A stretch of DNA of 64,000 nt from Apostichopus japonicus (GCF_037975245.1 NC_092576.1:44194611-44258610); one strand, 5' to 3'. Positions 13,042-25,299 are shown, counted from the stretch's first letter. Notes: generated by a model from the sequence alone, not told the origin. Made by a program: numbers and translations.

Positions 13042-15896
13042 CAGGGGCGTATCCAGGATTTTCTAACCAGGGGGGAGCGAATTACTATCTAAGCGGAGCG
13101 CCACCTTCAGTTGGCGCGCAGCGTGCAAGAAAATGTCTGCTTGATACCCCTCAGATCACCGGAAATGGCACTTCTCGGGCTTGAAATGACCAACCAGATG
13201 TACACTTTTTGCCTGAGAACCAAGTATTTCCCAATAGTTTTTTCATCCATAACCTTTTTGAAGATTGTCACCAGTCACACATCATGTTCGACCTCATCGC
13301 ATCTCCTGTGGATCATTTGCTTTTTGTAGGTGATTCTACGTCGCGGCTACAATACCCCGTCAGCCCCACTTTTCAAGGTTTTAAGCCCATTATTTGTTCA
13401 GAATTTGAAAATTCACAATTCTTGTGAATAAATTCACTTCAAAACATACCCATAATGTTGCACAAAGTTTCATCTATGGACAACCAATATAGAAAAACCT
13501 CCTTCAACCCCTAACAGACCGGTCAAAATTGCACGAGTGGAGGGTAGTATGATGAAGAATGGTGGTCAGGGAACTTTCGAAAATTCAGACACAGTTAATT
13601 TATTGGTGTATAAATATTAAAACCTCTTCTAACGGCTATAAAACTTCGTTGAAGGAATTGAAATACCAGATATTTCCGAAACCGAACACTACACACATCT
13701 ACAGTTTGGAGGCTGTTCATCATTTTCATGCTAATTGATATGATGTAATATCTGCTGTTTGCTTTAAAAATTCGAATAATTGAAATGAGGCTGAAATAAA
13801 TAACTATTATCTGTTTATTATGCAATGCTCCACCAGTGGCGTAGCGATGAGCCTGGGGGTGGGCTCCTGGCCCAAAGGGGCCCCCTATCAGGAGGTCCAA
13901 GCAAGGGGCGTCCGCAGAATGTTTACAAGGTCACACACTACTTGATACGATCTAAGCGGAGCGCCACCATCGGTTGGCGCGGAGCGTAACATGATTTTTT
14001 TTTTGCCCAAAAAAAATACACCTAGATCGTCGGAAAAGACATTTCCCGTTCAAGTTGCATTTACATCGGTTATTTTGAGTTCTCATGTCTTAAGATTTTG
14101 ACTTTTAATAATTTCAGTGATGCATCATGGGTACGTATGCAATGAACAAAACTAGAGAACTGTAAGTGTTGGTTGGGTGAAATCATTGAAATGTCAAATG
14201 CTTAACTTTCTTTTCAAATTTGTGATTTTCCAGGGGGGTGGGCAAGCCCACCCCCTACTGTATGGAGTATAACGGAGGCTGCTGTACAAATACAGTAATC
14301 AAACCTAAGCATAGGTCTAATTTCGGCTGAAACTTTGTCTCCATCTAATCCTAACTTCCTATGCTTTTCTACTTTAATACCAGATACACCGATTATCGTT
14401 ATTCTTACATTTTATTACTATATTTATATCCTTCTCTTTCAAATGAACGCAGTTTCAAGTCTGTTGAGTGTTGGGTTATTGTTTTAGATTTTTTCAAAAA
14501 ATCATATGTCCCGATGTTGTACTCAGTACAACATTGGCTGCAATTGGGTTTTAAATTATATACTTTGTTTTCATTATAATAATAAATAACACAAATATAG
14601 CTCGATACAGACATTAATACCCAAACAGCCCATGATCATGATGTCCGTATTCCGTATCACGTGAAAATATGTATATTGTCTTGGTCAGTCTTACATGAGT
14701 TTTTCTTTCCCAGTAAAACGGGCCCTCCCTATCCAAAGAGGTATCCTTTTTCTGTGCATCAGTATGGCGGGGCCACCTTTTGGTCGGGGCCACCGGCTCA
14801 GCACGGTCCGTAGGAGTTACGCTACTTTGCCCCACATTATTTTCATTTCGAAAGACGCACATTTTCAAGTTCATTACACACTGAAGGCTTCGATTCTCTA
14901 TCTGCCTTCAGTTTAGGGAAGATCTTGGGATTTTCATCCCTAGATATCGCTAGATATTGCTAGATATCCATACAGTACAGTGCCCTTGGGATTTCTTGGA
15001 TTTTTTCGGGACCTGATCTTGGGAAATTGCAAGTCGGGAGTGGTCACACTCCATGTAGGTCAGTGCACGACCTCTAATACACAACCCGATCACTTGTTAT
15101 CGATGAAGTGGTGTGTTGCCGAATTTGTCAAGGTCTTGGTACTATGGGCGAAGGTTATTAATTAAGTTTCGTAACTCATCGGGAAGCGATTAGTGGAGTG
15201 GGGCGTAGGGTTGTGGGCGGGCGTTTTCATGCAGATGGGAACAATCTCAAGAAGTGATGGGTGGGTCCGCCCCCCCCCCTGCCCCGCTCATGATACGCCC
15301 TGGATCCACTACATGATATTCACAGGAGACGTGCTCAATTCTCCAATCGCATGCGGAATTTATGTGTCGATTCATTGTAAGAGTTACGGTACTAGGTTTG
15401 GGGTAACGATTATCATTCAGGTCGGACTGTATAACATTTTATCTCTGGATGGCAGTGTTGCATCGAAGGACATAGGTCATAGGTCTAGTGCAGTTCGCAT
15501 ATAGATCCTGGTCTAATACCGAAATGCGTCATGTTTCCCAACGACTCGGTCGAGTTCGAGACCAGCCACAGTTGGTTTCATCATGGAGGTCTGTTTTTAC
15601 CCCCATGGTTTCATAGCACAATTGTACAATTGATTAAGGCGTCCATACACACACACCCGTTACGATAGACCATATGTAATTATGTAATTATGACTGTTCC
15701 TCTTCTCTTCCCGGTGTCTTGTCGTTAATCTTCTACTCCCTCCTTTCTCCTTTTTCTCTCTTTCCTCTTTTTCTTTTCCCTTCCTTCCTCCTCTTCCCCC
15801 CCCCCCTCTTTTCCCCTTTTTTCTTCTCTTTTTTTTCTCTCCTCTATTTCTTACCCGGGGGCGCGGGCCCCCAACGCCCACCTGGATACGCGCCTG
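13042..15896. mobile_element. CAGGGG-type TIR element C, 5-bp target duplication GTACG
   Basis: The left end CAGGGGCGTATCCAGG pairs with CCTGGATACGCGCCTG at the right end (one mismatch). Identical GTACG sequences flank both sides (13037-13041 and 15897-15901). The 2.86-kb interior codes for nothing I recognise. It includes two copies of a GCGCCA...TGGCGC hairpin module (13085-13125 and 13949-13991) and the left end of another element at 13834. It has the same termini and duplication length as the elements at 22396-24600 and 52718-55922, but lacks their reverse transcriptase cargo, so it is probably a non-autonomous member. Confidence 0.85.
13834..14255 (+). mobile_element. hAT-like fragment nested in element C
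   Basis: CAGTGGCGTAGCGATGAG at 13834 is a typical start of the CAGTGGCGTAG elements in this window, and a C-rich stretch ending CCACCCCCTACTG lies near 14255. The right terminal repeat is not intact and no target duplication was found, so the right limit is a guess. Confidence 0.4.
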
Positions 15897-15901
15897 GTAC
15901 G

Positions 15902-17159
15902 TAACTTTTTAATAATGGGTCGCCATGATTAAAAGAATCAAGTAGGGTGAAAACGACAGGCTAGGCATGGTCCTACCACGGGCCCTAAGGCAAGCCCATG
16001 AACCCCATCTATAACTGTGTCGCGCTGCGTGCAGACTGACGCCTTCGGCGTTAGTATAGTATCACCCACAAAGTTCAGTGATTTTTTTTAACCCCAGGCT
16101 CATCCCTGTATATGGATGAAATTAACAGAATAAAGGCATAGTCTGCCTATACTTAACAAGATACACAGTAGGCAATTTTACAGTACATAACATAGACACT
16201 GTGTTAGACCAAAACTGAGCCTCGATCCTGTGATCAAAATGGAAAACTTTTTAGTTGGCTTCAAGGGTGCATGTGGGGGATCAGATAAGGGGAAAGAGAA
16301 GCAGAAGAAGGGGGAACATGTGGTGAATAAGGAGTCCACTATCAAACGTTATTATTTGGGTGTTGAAATAAAGAGAGTGTATTGGTGTAACACCTTGAAA
16401 ATGTATTACCTTTGTTTTTAGTCTTAGTCAATGGTAGGTCTACTTTTTATAGTAATTAATTTTACCGATAAAATGTTGTAAAATTTAATCAATTTGTAGC
16501 TACAATTTATACAGGACAACCAGCCCTCGCAACACCAAAAAAAGCCCCCGTCATCAGTAAAACAGCCCTCGTAAAAAAATTTGCTTGTGCTGAAAAGAAC
16601 CCTCGTCACCCAAAAAATATTTTGAGCCCTGCAGTTTGCGATGTTTGTTTATATTACATAATGATAATTGATGTGGTACAATGTGACAGCCGGGGTATAG
16701 ATTTATAATAAATTATGATCAGAGTGGTTTGATTACGTGAGATGAGACTACTTTGAGTATTGTCAAGGTAAGAACTCAAGAAACTGACACACTATAACAG
16801 TTTGTTTTAAAAATTATATTTATTAGCTTTTTAAGTTCATATTAGCACTGGTCTTCAACGATCGCAAGTTGTTTTAATCGCCAAAAAGGTACACCAAATG
16901 GCGCAAATTGCATCCTCATTTGTAAAAAATCTCTAGCTTCTGATTGGGGTACATCCCCCCCCCCTCCGACACCCACCTGCGGCGCGATGGCTGCTTCGCA
17001 GCCATATGGTTCGCGGGAAATGATACCTTTCTTGCCGGGAAAAAAAACATTTTTAACAGCCCTCTATTAATTTAGGTTTATTTTTTTCATAAAAGGGGTC
17101 TCCCTGTTTAGATCACATCAGTGAAAGCAGTGTGGTGTGACAAACAATAAATGCTCTCC
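15902..17159. other. no gene seen; repeat debris
   Basis: There is no open frame with recognisable content. Short hairpins such as GACGCCTTCGGCG (near 16040) and GGCTGCTTCGCAGCC (near 16988), plus C-rich patches, suggest old element remnants without definable ends. Confidence 0.5.
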
Positions 17160-18000
17160 TGAAATGACCATTGACCTCAACAACAGGCTTATTGCACTAA
17201 ATTTGATAGATACATCAACATACTAAATATGACATTTGTCCTTTTTGAAATGTTGTGTAAAACTTGGTTCTTACAATTTGATCCCTGGTGAGCTCAAACG
17301 ACGATTGACCTCCGCCCACAACATTAGGCTTCTTGTACTCAATGTGGTACAATAATACCATATATGCGATCTGTCCAAGTTTCCCTTGCGATATTATGAA
17401 TAGGAAGGTGCGTTTGTGTATAGAGCCAGGTAAGAGGGCAGTGAAGAAATTGTTTGGAATTTGCTGACTTCAAATGACCTTTGACCTCCATCAAAATCAA
17501 TAATAGGCTCCGAAATTAAATTTGATACCATACAGGTACAAACTAAATATGAGATTTGCCCAAGTTTCCCTTCTTGCTATATCATGTTTACAGGGCTTTC
17601 GCAATTTGAACTGTTGACTCCAAATGACCTTTGAGGTCAACTAAAAGCAATATTAGGCCCTCTTAAATTTGATATGATTCATCTACAAACCAAAATATGA
17701 GTATGCTCCTGCTCACCTTCTTGAGATATCGTGTTTACAAGGTTCCTACAATTTGACCCAATGACCTTTGACCTCTTTGTACTTAATGTGGTTCATTTAC
17801 ATACTATATATGAGATCTGTTCGAGCTTACCTTCTTGAGATATCGTGTTTACAATGTTTTCACAGTTTGACCCCTGGTGACCACTAATGACATTTGACCT
17901 TCCAAAAAAAAAAACAATAGGCTTCTTGTACTACAGTGGTTCTTCTTTTTCTTTTCAGATATCGTGTTTACAAGATATCGTGTTTACAAGCTGGGCGTCA
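17160..18000. repeat. degenerate tandem array with TGACCTTTGACCT motifs
   Basis: About seven diverged units of roughly 110-150 bp share three segments: TGACCTTTGACCT, a TTCTTGTACT..ATGTGGT segment, and TTGAGATATCGTGTTTACAA. The first segment is a perfect direct repeat of AGGTCA with one-base spacing (DR1) on the minus strand at 17475-17487 and 17762-17774, with variants near 17625 and 17888. A DR1 is the known binding site type of RXR heterodimers, HNF4 and COUP-TF. Whether any factor binds here is unknown. Confidence 0.75.
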
Positions 18001-18155
18001 CAAACGCACACCTACACGCCCGCGCGCACATACATATGCCACCATGAATGCAAATTAAGGTTATCATCGAAATAAAAAAAAATAAAAAAACTTAAGTTCT
18101 CTGACACTTAACACAAGGACAAATGACGAGGCTTTTCCCGTCATATCAATGATGT

Positions 18156-18286
18156 TGGTCACGTGCTTGGTTGAAATATCAGTAAAGTTAAATCTAAATG
18201 ACGCCAATGTTTAATACAGTGACGACGTAAGTATCAAACTTGGGCGCAAAAAATAAGTATCGGTCAGAAGTATATTACAAAGTGTT
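18156..18286 (+). repeat. direct repeat, left copy (partner 21001-21132)
   Basis: This segment (from TGGTCACGT through CAGTGACGACGTAA to AAGTATATTACAAAG) recurs in the same orientation at 21001-21132 with roughly 80 percent identity by eye. The two copies bracket 2.7 kb that includes the ~150-bp satellite. They might be old LTR-like ends or a segmental duplication. Confidence 0.75.
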
Positions 18287-18289
18287 TGT

Positions 18290-19408
18290 TTGATAGTTTC
18301 ATTGTTCAAAAAGTAAAAATTGATTGCACCATTGTTTCAATGACGGTACAATCACTTTGAAACATATTTTGTTTACAATACAAAGTTTGTATAGGGTATG
18401 GATTTCGATTTCGTGCAATTATTATCAGTAGGTCTGCAATGCTTAGCAGGATTTAAAGTTCGTTCTCAATAAACAATCATTATCAAATTAATATACTTTT
18501 CGAAATAATTTCGTTATTATTATCGACAATAAAATAATGTATTACTTTGTGGCGGCACACATTACATATTAAATAATATCTTTCAATATTAAAATTACTT
18601 GGTTGGCTTAGTGTTCTACGATATTTGATATTTCTGGTAAGTTCCGAGATACACATATTTATAGACAAACCGAGGTGATAATGATAATAGCCTATTGTCA
18701 TATGATCATTCCAGGGATTATATTTAATATCCCAGATTTGATTGGATGCTATTAAGCTTACTATTTTAGGGTTATCTACTTAGCTCGCACAATGCTTTAT
18801 ACACAAAGTAAATACGATTTTAACTATCTAATTATCATTATTTAGCTCTTTGTTTACCACGCATAATACTTCTTCTCAAAACGAACTTAATGACCGTGCT
18901 ATTTGTTTTTCTGCTAAAAAAGTAAAACACATTTGAGAAAATGCAACTGTGAAACGCATGATGCCGACAATCCAGCAGTGTCCGTTTATGAAAGGCGTTT
19001 AATAACGTAATTGAAAAGTCTGGAGCTAAACAATGGGAATCATAAAACAATGTTTATTCAAATATACATTCACTTCCTTCTACCTATAGTTAAATTGAGA
19101 GCTACACAATAATATGTTATCTAGTCAGACTCCTACCAATGAGAAGTGCTACTTCAAGAGGATAAACTGAACATAACAAGAATCATTCCTTCCTTAGTAA
19201 GTATTCATAACTTTGTGTTGTCTATAACCCTCCTCTATTCAAGCTTCTTTCGACAGGTTTACATTAGAGCAAGATGGGATACATTAAACACCAATAAAAG
19301 CAAGTTTGCTCATTTAAAGTAAAACTTACAAAGAATAACCAAAAATAAGGTCGAATGATGATTCGTAGTCACTGCTGTACATCTACTGACCTACTTAATG
19401 TATGTTTC
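18290..19408. other. no gene seen
   Basis: AT-rich sequence. The longest frames (about 70 codons) show no recognisable motif. Confidence 0.55.
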
Positions 19409-20995
19409 CATGGTGCCAGGTCGATAACGCGGACACCGCGGAAACCGATAAACCGAGTTCTGTTATCGAGATACCGGGTTCGATATCAACGGTTTCCGCG
19501 CTGTCGACCTTGCTATATAGCAAGGTCGAAACGTGGAAAGCGCGCAAAGAAGAGGACTTTGTCAAGGGAGGGTGACGAACTTTTTTGGGCGGATTTCAGC
19601 CTATATACGCCAGGAGGGGTGGGAAAGGGCTTAGGTATTTATTTATATTTTAACTAAATGCAGGTCGAAAACGGGGAAATGTTTTTGTACACAATGAATG
19701 GCGAAACTAGAGGATTTTGTCAAGGGAGGGTGAAGAGTTTTCGGTGCATTTCAGTCAATATGCGCCAGGAAGGTGATGGGGTTTAGGTTTTTTCTCTAAA
19801 TGCAGGTCGGAAACGCGAAAAAATGTTTTATATTTTTTACAGTGGAGAAACAAGATGATTTTGTCAAGGGAGGGTGAACAAGTGTTTTAAGCGCATTTTA
19901 GCTGTCATGCGCCAAGAAGAAGTGGGGGTATAATATTTTAGTTTTTTACTTAATGCAGGTCGAAAACGCGAACATGTTTTTACAATTTTGCGAAATTGTT
20001 TTTTAAGGAGTGTTAGCTCAGTGGTTAACACCGGTGCCTTTCAATCATAAGGTCCCGAGTTCGAGTCACTCCAAGATTAATGTATGTCGTCCAGTTAAAG
20101 AGTTGTGACAATTGACAATTCATAATCATGGACGTTAAATATGAATCTAAGAGACTGACTTCGGTCAGTTGCGGCTTTAATAAGCCAATGATGGCTTCTT
20201 CGCGAGTTCCTGCTTGCAGGAGGATCTAAAATACATACACACATACAATGGCGAAACTATAGGATTTTCTTCAGGGGGTTAAGAGCTTTCGGCGCATTTC
20301 AGCCAATAAGCGCCACGTAGGTGAGGGGTTGTAGGTTTTTATTTTACTAAATGCAGGTAGAAAACGCTGAAATGTTTTCAAGAAAAGGCGGAACTAAAGG
20401 AGTTTGCTAAGGGAGGGAAAAGAAATGTTTTTGGCCAGCGAATTTCAGCCAATATGAGCCAGCAAAAGTGTGGGGAGGTAGGTTGAGGCTTTCTCACTAA
20501 ATGCAGGTTGAACAGGTGGAATGTTTTTAACAAAGGCGGAACTAGGGGAGTTTGCTAAGGGAGGGAAAAGAAGTGTTTTTAGCAGGCGCATTTCAGCTAA
20601 TATGCGCCAGGAAGGGGGTGAGGAGGGAGGTTGATGCTTGTTTTACTAAATGCAGGTCGAAAACGCGGAAATGTTTTTTTTTTACAAAGGCGGAACTAGA
20701 GGAGTTTGCTAAGGGAGGGAAAATATTTTTTTTTTGGCAGGCGCATTTCAGCCAATATGCGCCAGCGAAGGTGTGGGGACGTGAGTTGAGGTTTTTTTTC
20801 TCACTAAATGCAGGTCGAAAACACGGAAATGTTTTTAACAAAGGCAGAACTAGGAGTTTGCTAAGAGAGGGAAGAGAAATGTTTTTGGCAGGCGCATTTC
20901 AGCCAATATGCGCCAGCAAAGGTGTGGGGAAGTGGGTTGAGGCTTTTCTCACTAAATGCGTGTCGAAAACGATAACATTTGATTATTTATTATGA
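19409..20995 (+). repeat. ~150-bp satellite, about ten units, split by a SINE
   Basis: Units begin AAATGCAGGTCGAAAACG at 19657, 19798, 19954, 20349, 20500, 20648, 20805 and 20957 (spacing 141-157 bp). Each contains a GTCAAGGGAGGG or GCTAAGGGAGGG block and a GCGCATTTCAGCCAATATGC block. The first, atypical unit carries an inverted repeat (CGCGGAAACCG near 19435 and CGGTTTCCGCG near 19490). A 147-codon frame at 20552-20995 simply follows the repeat and is not counted as a gene. Confidence 0.9.
20007..20247 (+). mobile_element. tRNA-derived SINE inserted in the satellite
   Basis: The 5' part (20007-20073) is tRNA-like. An A box TAGCTCAGTGG (20014-20024) and B box GAGTTCGAGTC (20057-20067) are spaced as in RNA polymerase III promoters, and GGAGTG and CACTCC can pair as a short acceptor stem. 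A ~150-bp body follows, with the hairpin GACTGACTTCGGTCAGT, ending in an ACATACACAC-type tail. Related ACAAT..GCGAAA sequences flank both sides and may be a diverged target duplication. The T stem is imperfect, so this is not a functional tRNA gene. Confidence 0.75.
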
Positions 20996-21000
20996 TTGGC

Positions 21001-21132
21001 TGGTCACGTTACTGTTTGAAATATCAATAAAGTCAAACCTAAAAGATGTCAATGTTTTATACAGTGACGACGTAAATATCAAACTTGGGAGAAAAAATAA
21101 ACAATATCGGTAAGAAGTATATTACAAAGCGT
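21001..21132 (+). repeat. direct repeat, right copy (partner 18156-18286)
   Basis: See the left copy. The conserved core is CAGTGACGACGTAA followed by TATCAAACTTGGG and AAGTATATTACAAAG. It directly abuts the last unit of the satellite. Confidence 0.75.
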
Positions 21133-21440
21133 TGGGAATACTTTTTAATCTTTGTATCAATATCGAGAGAGAACACTGGACATTTTACGAAGAGTACTAT
21201 TTTAGCATATTTTGTGTGAAAGATGGAAATGTCTGGTCGATGTGCGACAGACTGAATGCAATAACCACAGATCTCTACTACCTGTATTACCAGTAACACA
21301 ACACATCTCCTTTGGATTCTTTTCTGCTTTTGTTTCATTTTTCTTTCCTTCTCTTTTTACTTGGCGACCACGTGACTATCACAATATACTTATATACACT
21401 TCTAATCAGCTCTAGAGTGGACATGGGAAATAATGTTTCT

Positions 21441-21503
21441 TTTACGTACGTACGTAATGATACTACGTACGTACGTCATATGTATTACGTACGTACGCGA
21501 TAA
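21441..21503. repeat. short TACGTACGTACG palindromic tract
   Basis: Three copies of ACGTACGTACG are separated by AT-rich spacers, the same motif as in the larger array at 24616-25290. The tract lies just left of a small hAT element. Confidence 0.8.
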
Positions 21504-21697
21504 TGTTTGATTTTATATTATTTTATTCAGCAAATTATCATTCTTCATCTACATACAAAAAATTGCACATATAGAGAAACATTTAAAATACAAGATGGAA
21601 ATAAACTTAAATGCATCACAAACAAACTTACATGTCAAGGATAAAAGCTTATTTCCAAAGGGGTCCTTACGTTACGTTACGTTCACTACCTTAGGAG

Positions 21698-22106
21698 CAT
21701 AGGCGTAGAAGCCCAATTTGATTTGGTGGGGGAGGGTGGGGAGGGGGGGAGGGGTGGCCGTAAAGACTTGCCCGAAAAATGTAACCAAAATTTTCTCTTC
21801 GCCTCGCGCGCGTTTAACAGGTTAATGTGCATATTATATGCATCGGTTATTACATCGCAGGCCAATAACATACAATCAGTTGCCGTGATACCCTTCCATC
21901 TTGGTTATAATTATTGGGGAAGTCGTTACAATAATAATGATAATAATATAAGTTTAACCATTGAAAAACACAATGCAAATTATTTTTCTTTCAGTAGGTG
22001 CCCGAAAAATTATCGGCATATTGCCCGAATTTTCACAAAGATATTTCTAGTTATGGAGGGGGCTGCACCCCCCCCCCAGCCCCCACCCCCGCCTTCTACG
22101 CAATTG
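21698..22106. mobile_element. small hAT-like element, 8-bp duplication CTTAGGAG
   Basis: The ends CATAGGCGTAGAAGCC and (complement) CAATTGCGTAGAAGGC form imperfect terminal inverted repeats sharing GCGTAGAAG. Perfect CTTAGGAG copies flank the element (21690-21697 and 22107-22114). The 409-bp length, with no coding capacity, makes it a MITE-like non-autonomous copy. The G-rich left and C-rich right subterminal tracts are typical of the other hAT-like copies in this window. Confidence 0.85.
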
Positions 22107-23025
22107 CTTAGGAGTAGCAGTATACGTACAGATTGTAACATATTGGCCTACGTACATGATACGTGAATATACGTACTGTATACTGTACGGTCTAACTAGA
22201 TTATGATACAATAATACTTCTCGCTCAGTGTACCTCGCTTGTATCAATCATCCGACCACAGAGTCAAGCTTAGTTTAACGATTAAGCCGCGAACTAAAAA
22301 ATGCCGGACAATTTCATCCCTCTCCATCTTTGAAATAAAGATGTATCCCGCAGTATATCACGTAGTCTCGCTAACATTAGGCAAGTGATAACATACAGGG
22401 GCGGATCCAGGGGGGCCGACCCGGCCCCGGCCCCCCCCCCCCTTTTTGGAAATCAGTTGCGTTTTTTTATGTGGGAGTACTTCAAATTCCTAATAGGCAT
22501 TCCTTGGTGAAAGAAAAACCTAATATATATCCAGCTGCTCTTCCCTGAAACGCGATCGTTTTTATTCCAAATTTGAAACTAAGGCAATTATCAGGACTAC
22601 GCGACATCACGTATTAATTAGATACGGCTCAGTACTATAGTGCTGACTATTACTGTCAGGGAAAATCAATGCACAGTTAGCAAGTATATCATAATTATCT
22701 GAATGAAACGGGGTGTAGGCGGTTTTACACTATCTAACGCAACGTAGTCGCCAAGAACCTGAAGTATTTTGAAGGGAGGGCCCGAGGAACATGAACTTAT
22801 AGCATGCTCCTCGTGGTGAAACATAATTGCACCTATTAGGTGAATTGAGTGTACTGTTAATAGTAGGAGAGACTAGTGTAGGTTCTTATGACCAACTAGA
22901 CCGGTTTCTGCTCTCAAACTGTATAGGAGGAGCTTCATCAGTAGTAGCCTTTGAATATTTTATATTCGGCCTGGGCGTCTCGTTCTCAAAATGCATCTAT
23001 TTTCTGTGCACGAGTTTTTATGGAC

Positions 23026-24235
23026 TCATAGTGCAGCTATAAGAGCATTTAAAAGAGCTTCGTGTGAACCTTGAGAGTCAGCTGATTCTTCGTTAGTATG
23101 AAACCTTGAGTTAACAAGTAAACCTTTGAGATTTTGGGCCCTTTTGTATAGGCTAGAATCGGTTCTTTTGGAAACAGTTTGGATAATTCCGCTTGCAGGG
23201 GCGTAGCGAGCGGGGGGGGGGGGGGGTGGTGTGGGTGTGTATATAATAATTTGGTCGCTGTCGGCAAATTTTGGGTTTGTCGGCAAAAGGAGAAAAGGTG
23301 AAGAGAGCGGAAGGGGAAGAAAGAAGGAAAGCTGAATAGAGAAAAGGAGAACGGGAGCTTCTTTATCGGTTATTTCGATTATCCAGTTCTTCATCTGATA
23401 AACTCATTCACCAATCCAATCACTCGACGCCTACAAGTTAAAAACCTCTCGGCAAATAACTGATAATGTCACGGCCGTCAGTTAAGCTACTGTAGCCAGG
23501 CTCAGCTAGACGAGTGCCAGAATCGCCGGCAACTCAGTGAAAGAAATGGAATTAAAGGCTTCCGTATAGGCCGCAGCCCATGAGTCGTGCTATCGTGTGA
23601 CAACGTGTTGTTATTATCCTCTGTTCAGAATGACGTCATCGCAGACAACGTAAGGACACGGCTCACGAATTGTACACAATTTTTAACGTTTCTCGCTTGT
23701 ATATCAATGAATGTTGTTATTTCTCATTACCGGAAAGTTTTCTGAACATTTTCATCACGAAGTTTCACTATTTCAACGATCGGTGAAAGAGAAAACACAG
23801 TTCGATAATTGGTCCCAATTAATTCTTCTTCTGCCGACTGCCATAAAAATAATATCGAAATGGAAATTCTACGGTGCCAAATTTGACTTAAAATATGCAC
23901 CAGATTGCATCTAAGGACGTTTCAAAACTAAAAATTTTCCAAAGGGGAGGGGTAGACCCCCTACCCTTAGACCCCTCCCCCATTTCAGTCACCACTTCCA
24001 GATCCGTCGGCAAATCAAATTCTCCACCCCCCAACAACAACAAAACTTCGCTACGCCCCTGAATAGGAAGCAAGAAATAGTCCACAAATTCCGATATTTT
24101 TTCGGTCGGTGATTCGTTTCCGCTTATTATCGGGCCCTCCCTTAAAAATACTTAAGGTTCTTGGCGACTACGTTGCGTTAGATAATGTAAAACCGCCTAC
24201 ACCCCCCTTTCATTAATAAGTATATCATAATTATC
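23026..24235 (-). pseudogene. Penelope-like reverse transcriptase, two end fragments
   Basis: On the minus strand, 24061-24235 contains a frame with EGPIISGN, SPTEKISEFVDYFLLPI, matching the fingers region of Penelope-like reverse transcriptases. The part after the deletion and the nested element, around 23026-23195, resembles the ILAY.RAQNLK.LLVNSRFHTNE region near the end of that domain. The catalytic core is missing, so this copy is dead. The same fragments, with the core still present, are found in copy B. Confidence 0.7.
23196..24061. mobile_element. nested hAT-like element in copy A
   Basis: The ends are CAGGGGCGTAGCGAG and CTTCGCTACGCCCCTG. The left flank TCCGCTTG agrees with the duplication seen at the equivalent element in copy B (TGCGCGTG/TCCGCGTG). 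The right flank is gone because the adjoining reverse transcriptase sequence is deleted. No coding sequence is recognised. Confidence 0.75.
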
Positions 24236-24615
24236 TCATTGAACATATCTTGTTTATGTTTTTTCTTGGGGTGAATCTGGTGTCATAATTTTCGCGCAAA
24301 AGAAAAAACGAATCGACGCAATAATAGTGTATCCATTGTACATGCACTGTTGAGCGTTGTTAAATATGTGTCTATCGAGAAAAAATATGTGCACAAAAAA
24401 GCGTGTCTGCAACGTTTCTGGTTTTTCTAGTTTTTGGCGAAATGTTTCACCATTTTGCATCTAAGCACTCACAATTAACCAAAAATTTCCAATGGGGAGG
24501 GGGCCCCTCCCCCTAGACCCCTCCCTCAGGACGCAGATCACTAAAGTGCTACAATCGGGATGTCGGCCCCCCCTTTCTCAAAATCCTGGATCCGCCCCTG
24601 ACATAGGTTATATCA

Positions 24616-25290
24616 CATCAAAAAAAAAAACACGCACGTACGTACGTAGGCCTACATTCGTTATAATGATCACGTAAGTAATAATATCACGTACTTACGT
24701 GATATTTATTCCGTACGTACGTTATAATAATACTACGTGCGTACGTAATATTACCACGTACGTACGAGATAAATATCGCATACACGTACGTTAGTAATAA
24801 TATCACGTACGTACGTGATATTTATTACATACGTACGTACTTTTACTACGTATGTACGTAATTGTGTCACGTGTGTACGTGATAAATATCACGGACGTGC
24901 GCCCGCTTACGTTAGACAAGTGTTTACGTAGGTTACATCACATAATAAAATCACGTACGAAAGTACGTAGGCCTACATTCGTTATAACTATAACATAAAT
25001 ACGTAATAATATCACGTACGTAATATACGTGATATTTATTACGTAGGTACGTAATAATACTACATACGAAATATTATCACGTACGTACGTGATGGTTATC
25101 ACCTTAGTACGCTTACATGAGACAAGTGTTTACATAGGTTATAACATAATAAAAACACATACGTACGTACTTACGTATACCTACATTCGTTATAATTACC
25201 ACGAACGTATGCAATAATATCACGTATGTAATATGAGTACGTATGTGTACACGTATATTACGTATACGGAGTGTTATTACGAACGTATGT
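24616..25290. repeat. TACGTACGTA palindrome array with ATAATATCACGTACG units
   Basis: More than twenty self-complementary blocks of ACGTACGT are separated by AT-rich pieces such as AATAATATCAC and GATATTTATTAC, which are themselves near complements of one another. The whole region is close to being its own reverse complement and could extrude hairpins. It begins 15 bp after copy A. Confidence 0.85.
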
Positions 25291-25299
25291 GCTCAATAA

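Larger units (their letters stand above)
22396..24600. mobile_element. CAGGGG-type element, copy A, 5-bp duplication ACATA, carries Penelope-like fragments
   Basis: The ends CAGGGGCGGATCCAGG and CCTGGATCCGCCCCTG are exact complements, flanked by ACATA on both sides (22391-22395 and 24601-24605). The sequence is nearly the same as copy B (52718-55922) over about 2 kb. Copy A lacks roughly 950 bp that encode the reverse transcriptase core, with the break lying exactly at the right end of the nested element (24061). Imperfect inverted arms of ~100 bp occur inside (22681-22784 versus 24131-24235). Confidence 0.9.

Noticed and set aside
20007-20073. Functional tRNA gene
   Set aside because: The T stem and anticodon arm are imperfect and a SINE body follows directly.
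20552-20995. 147-codon frame
   Set aside because: It follows the ~150-bp satellite units and only restates the repeat.
21723-22166. 147-codon plus-strand frame
   Set aside because: It spans the non-coding hAT-like MITE and its C-rich end.
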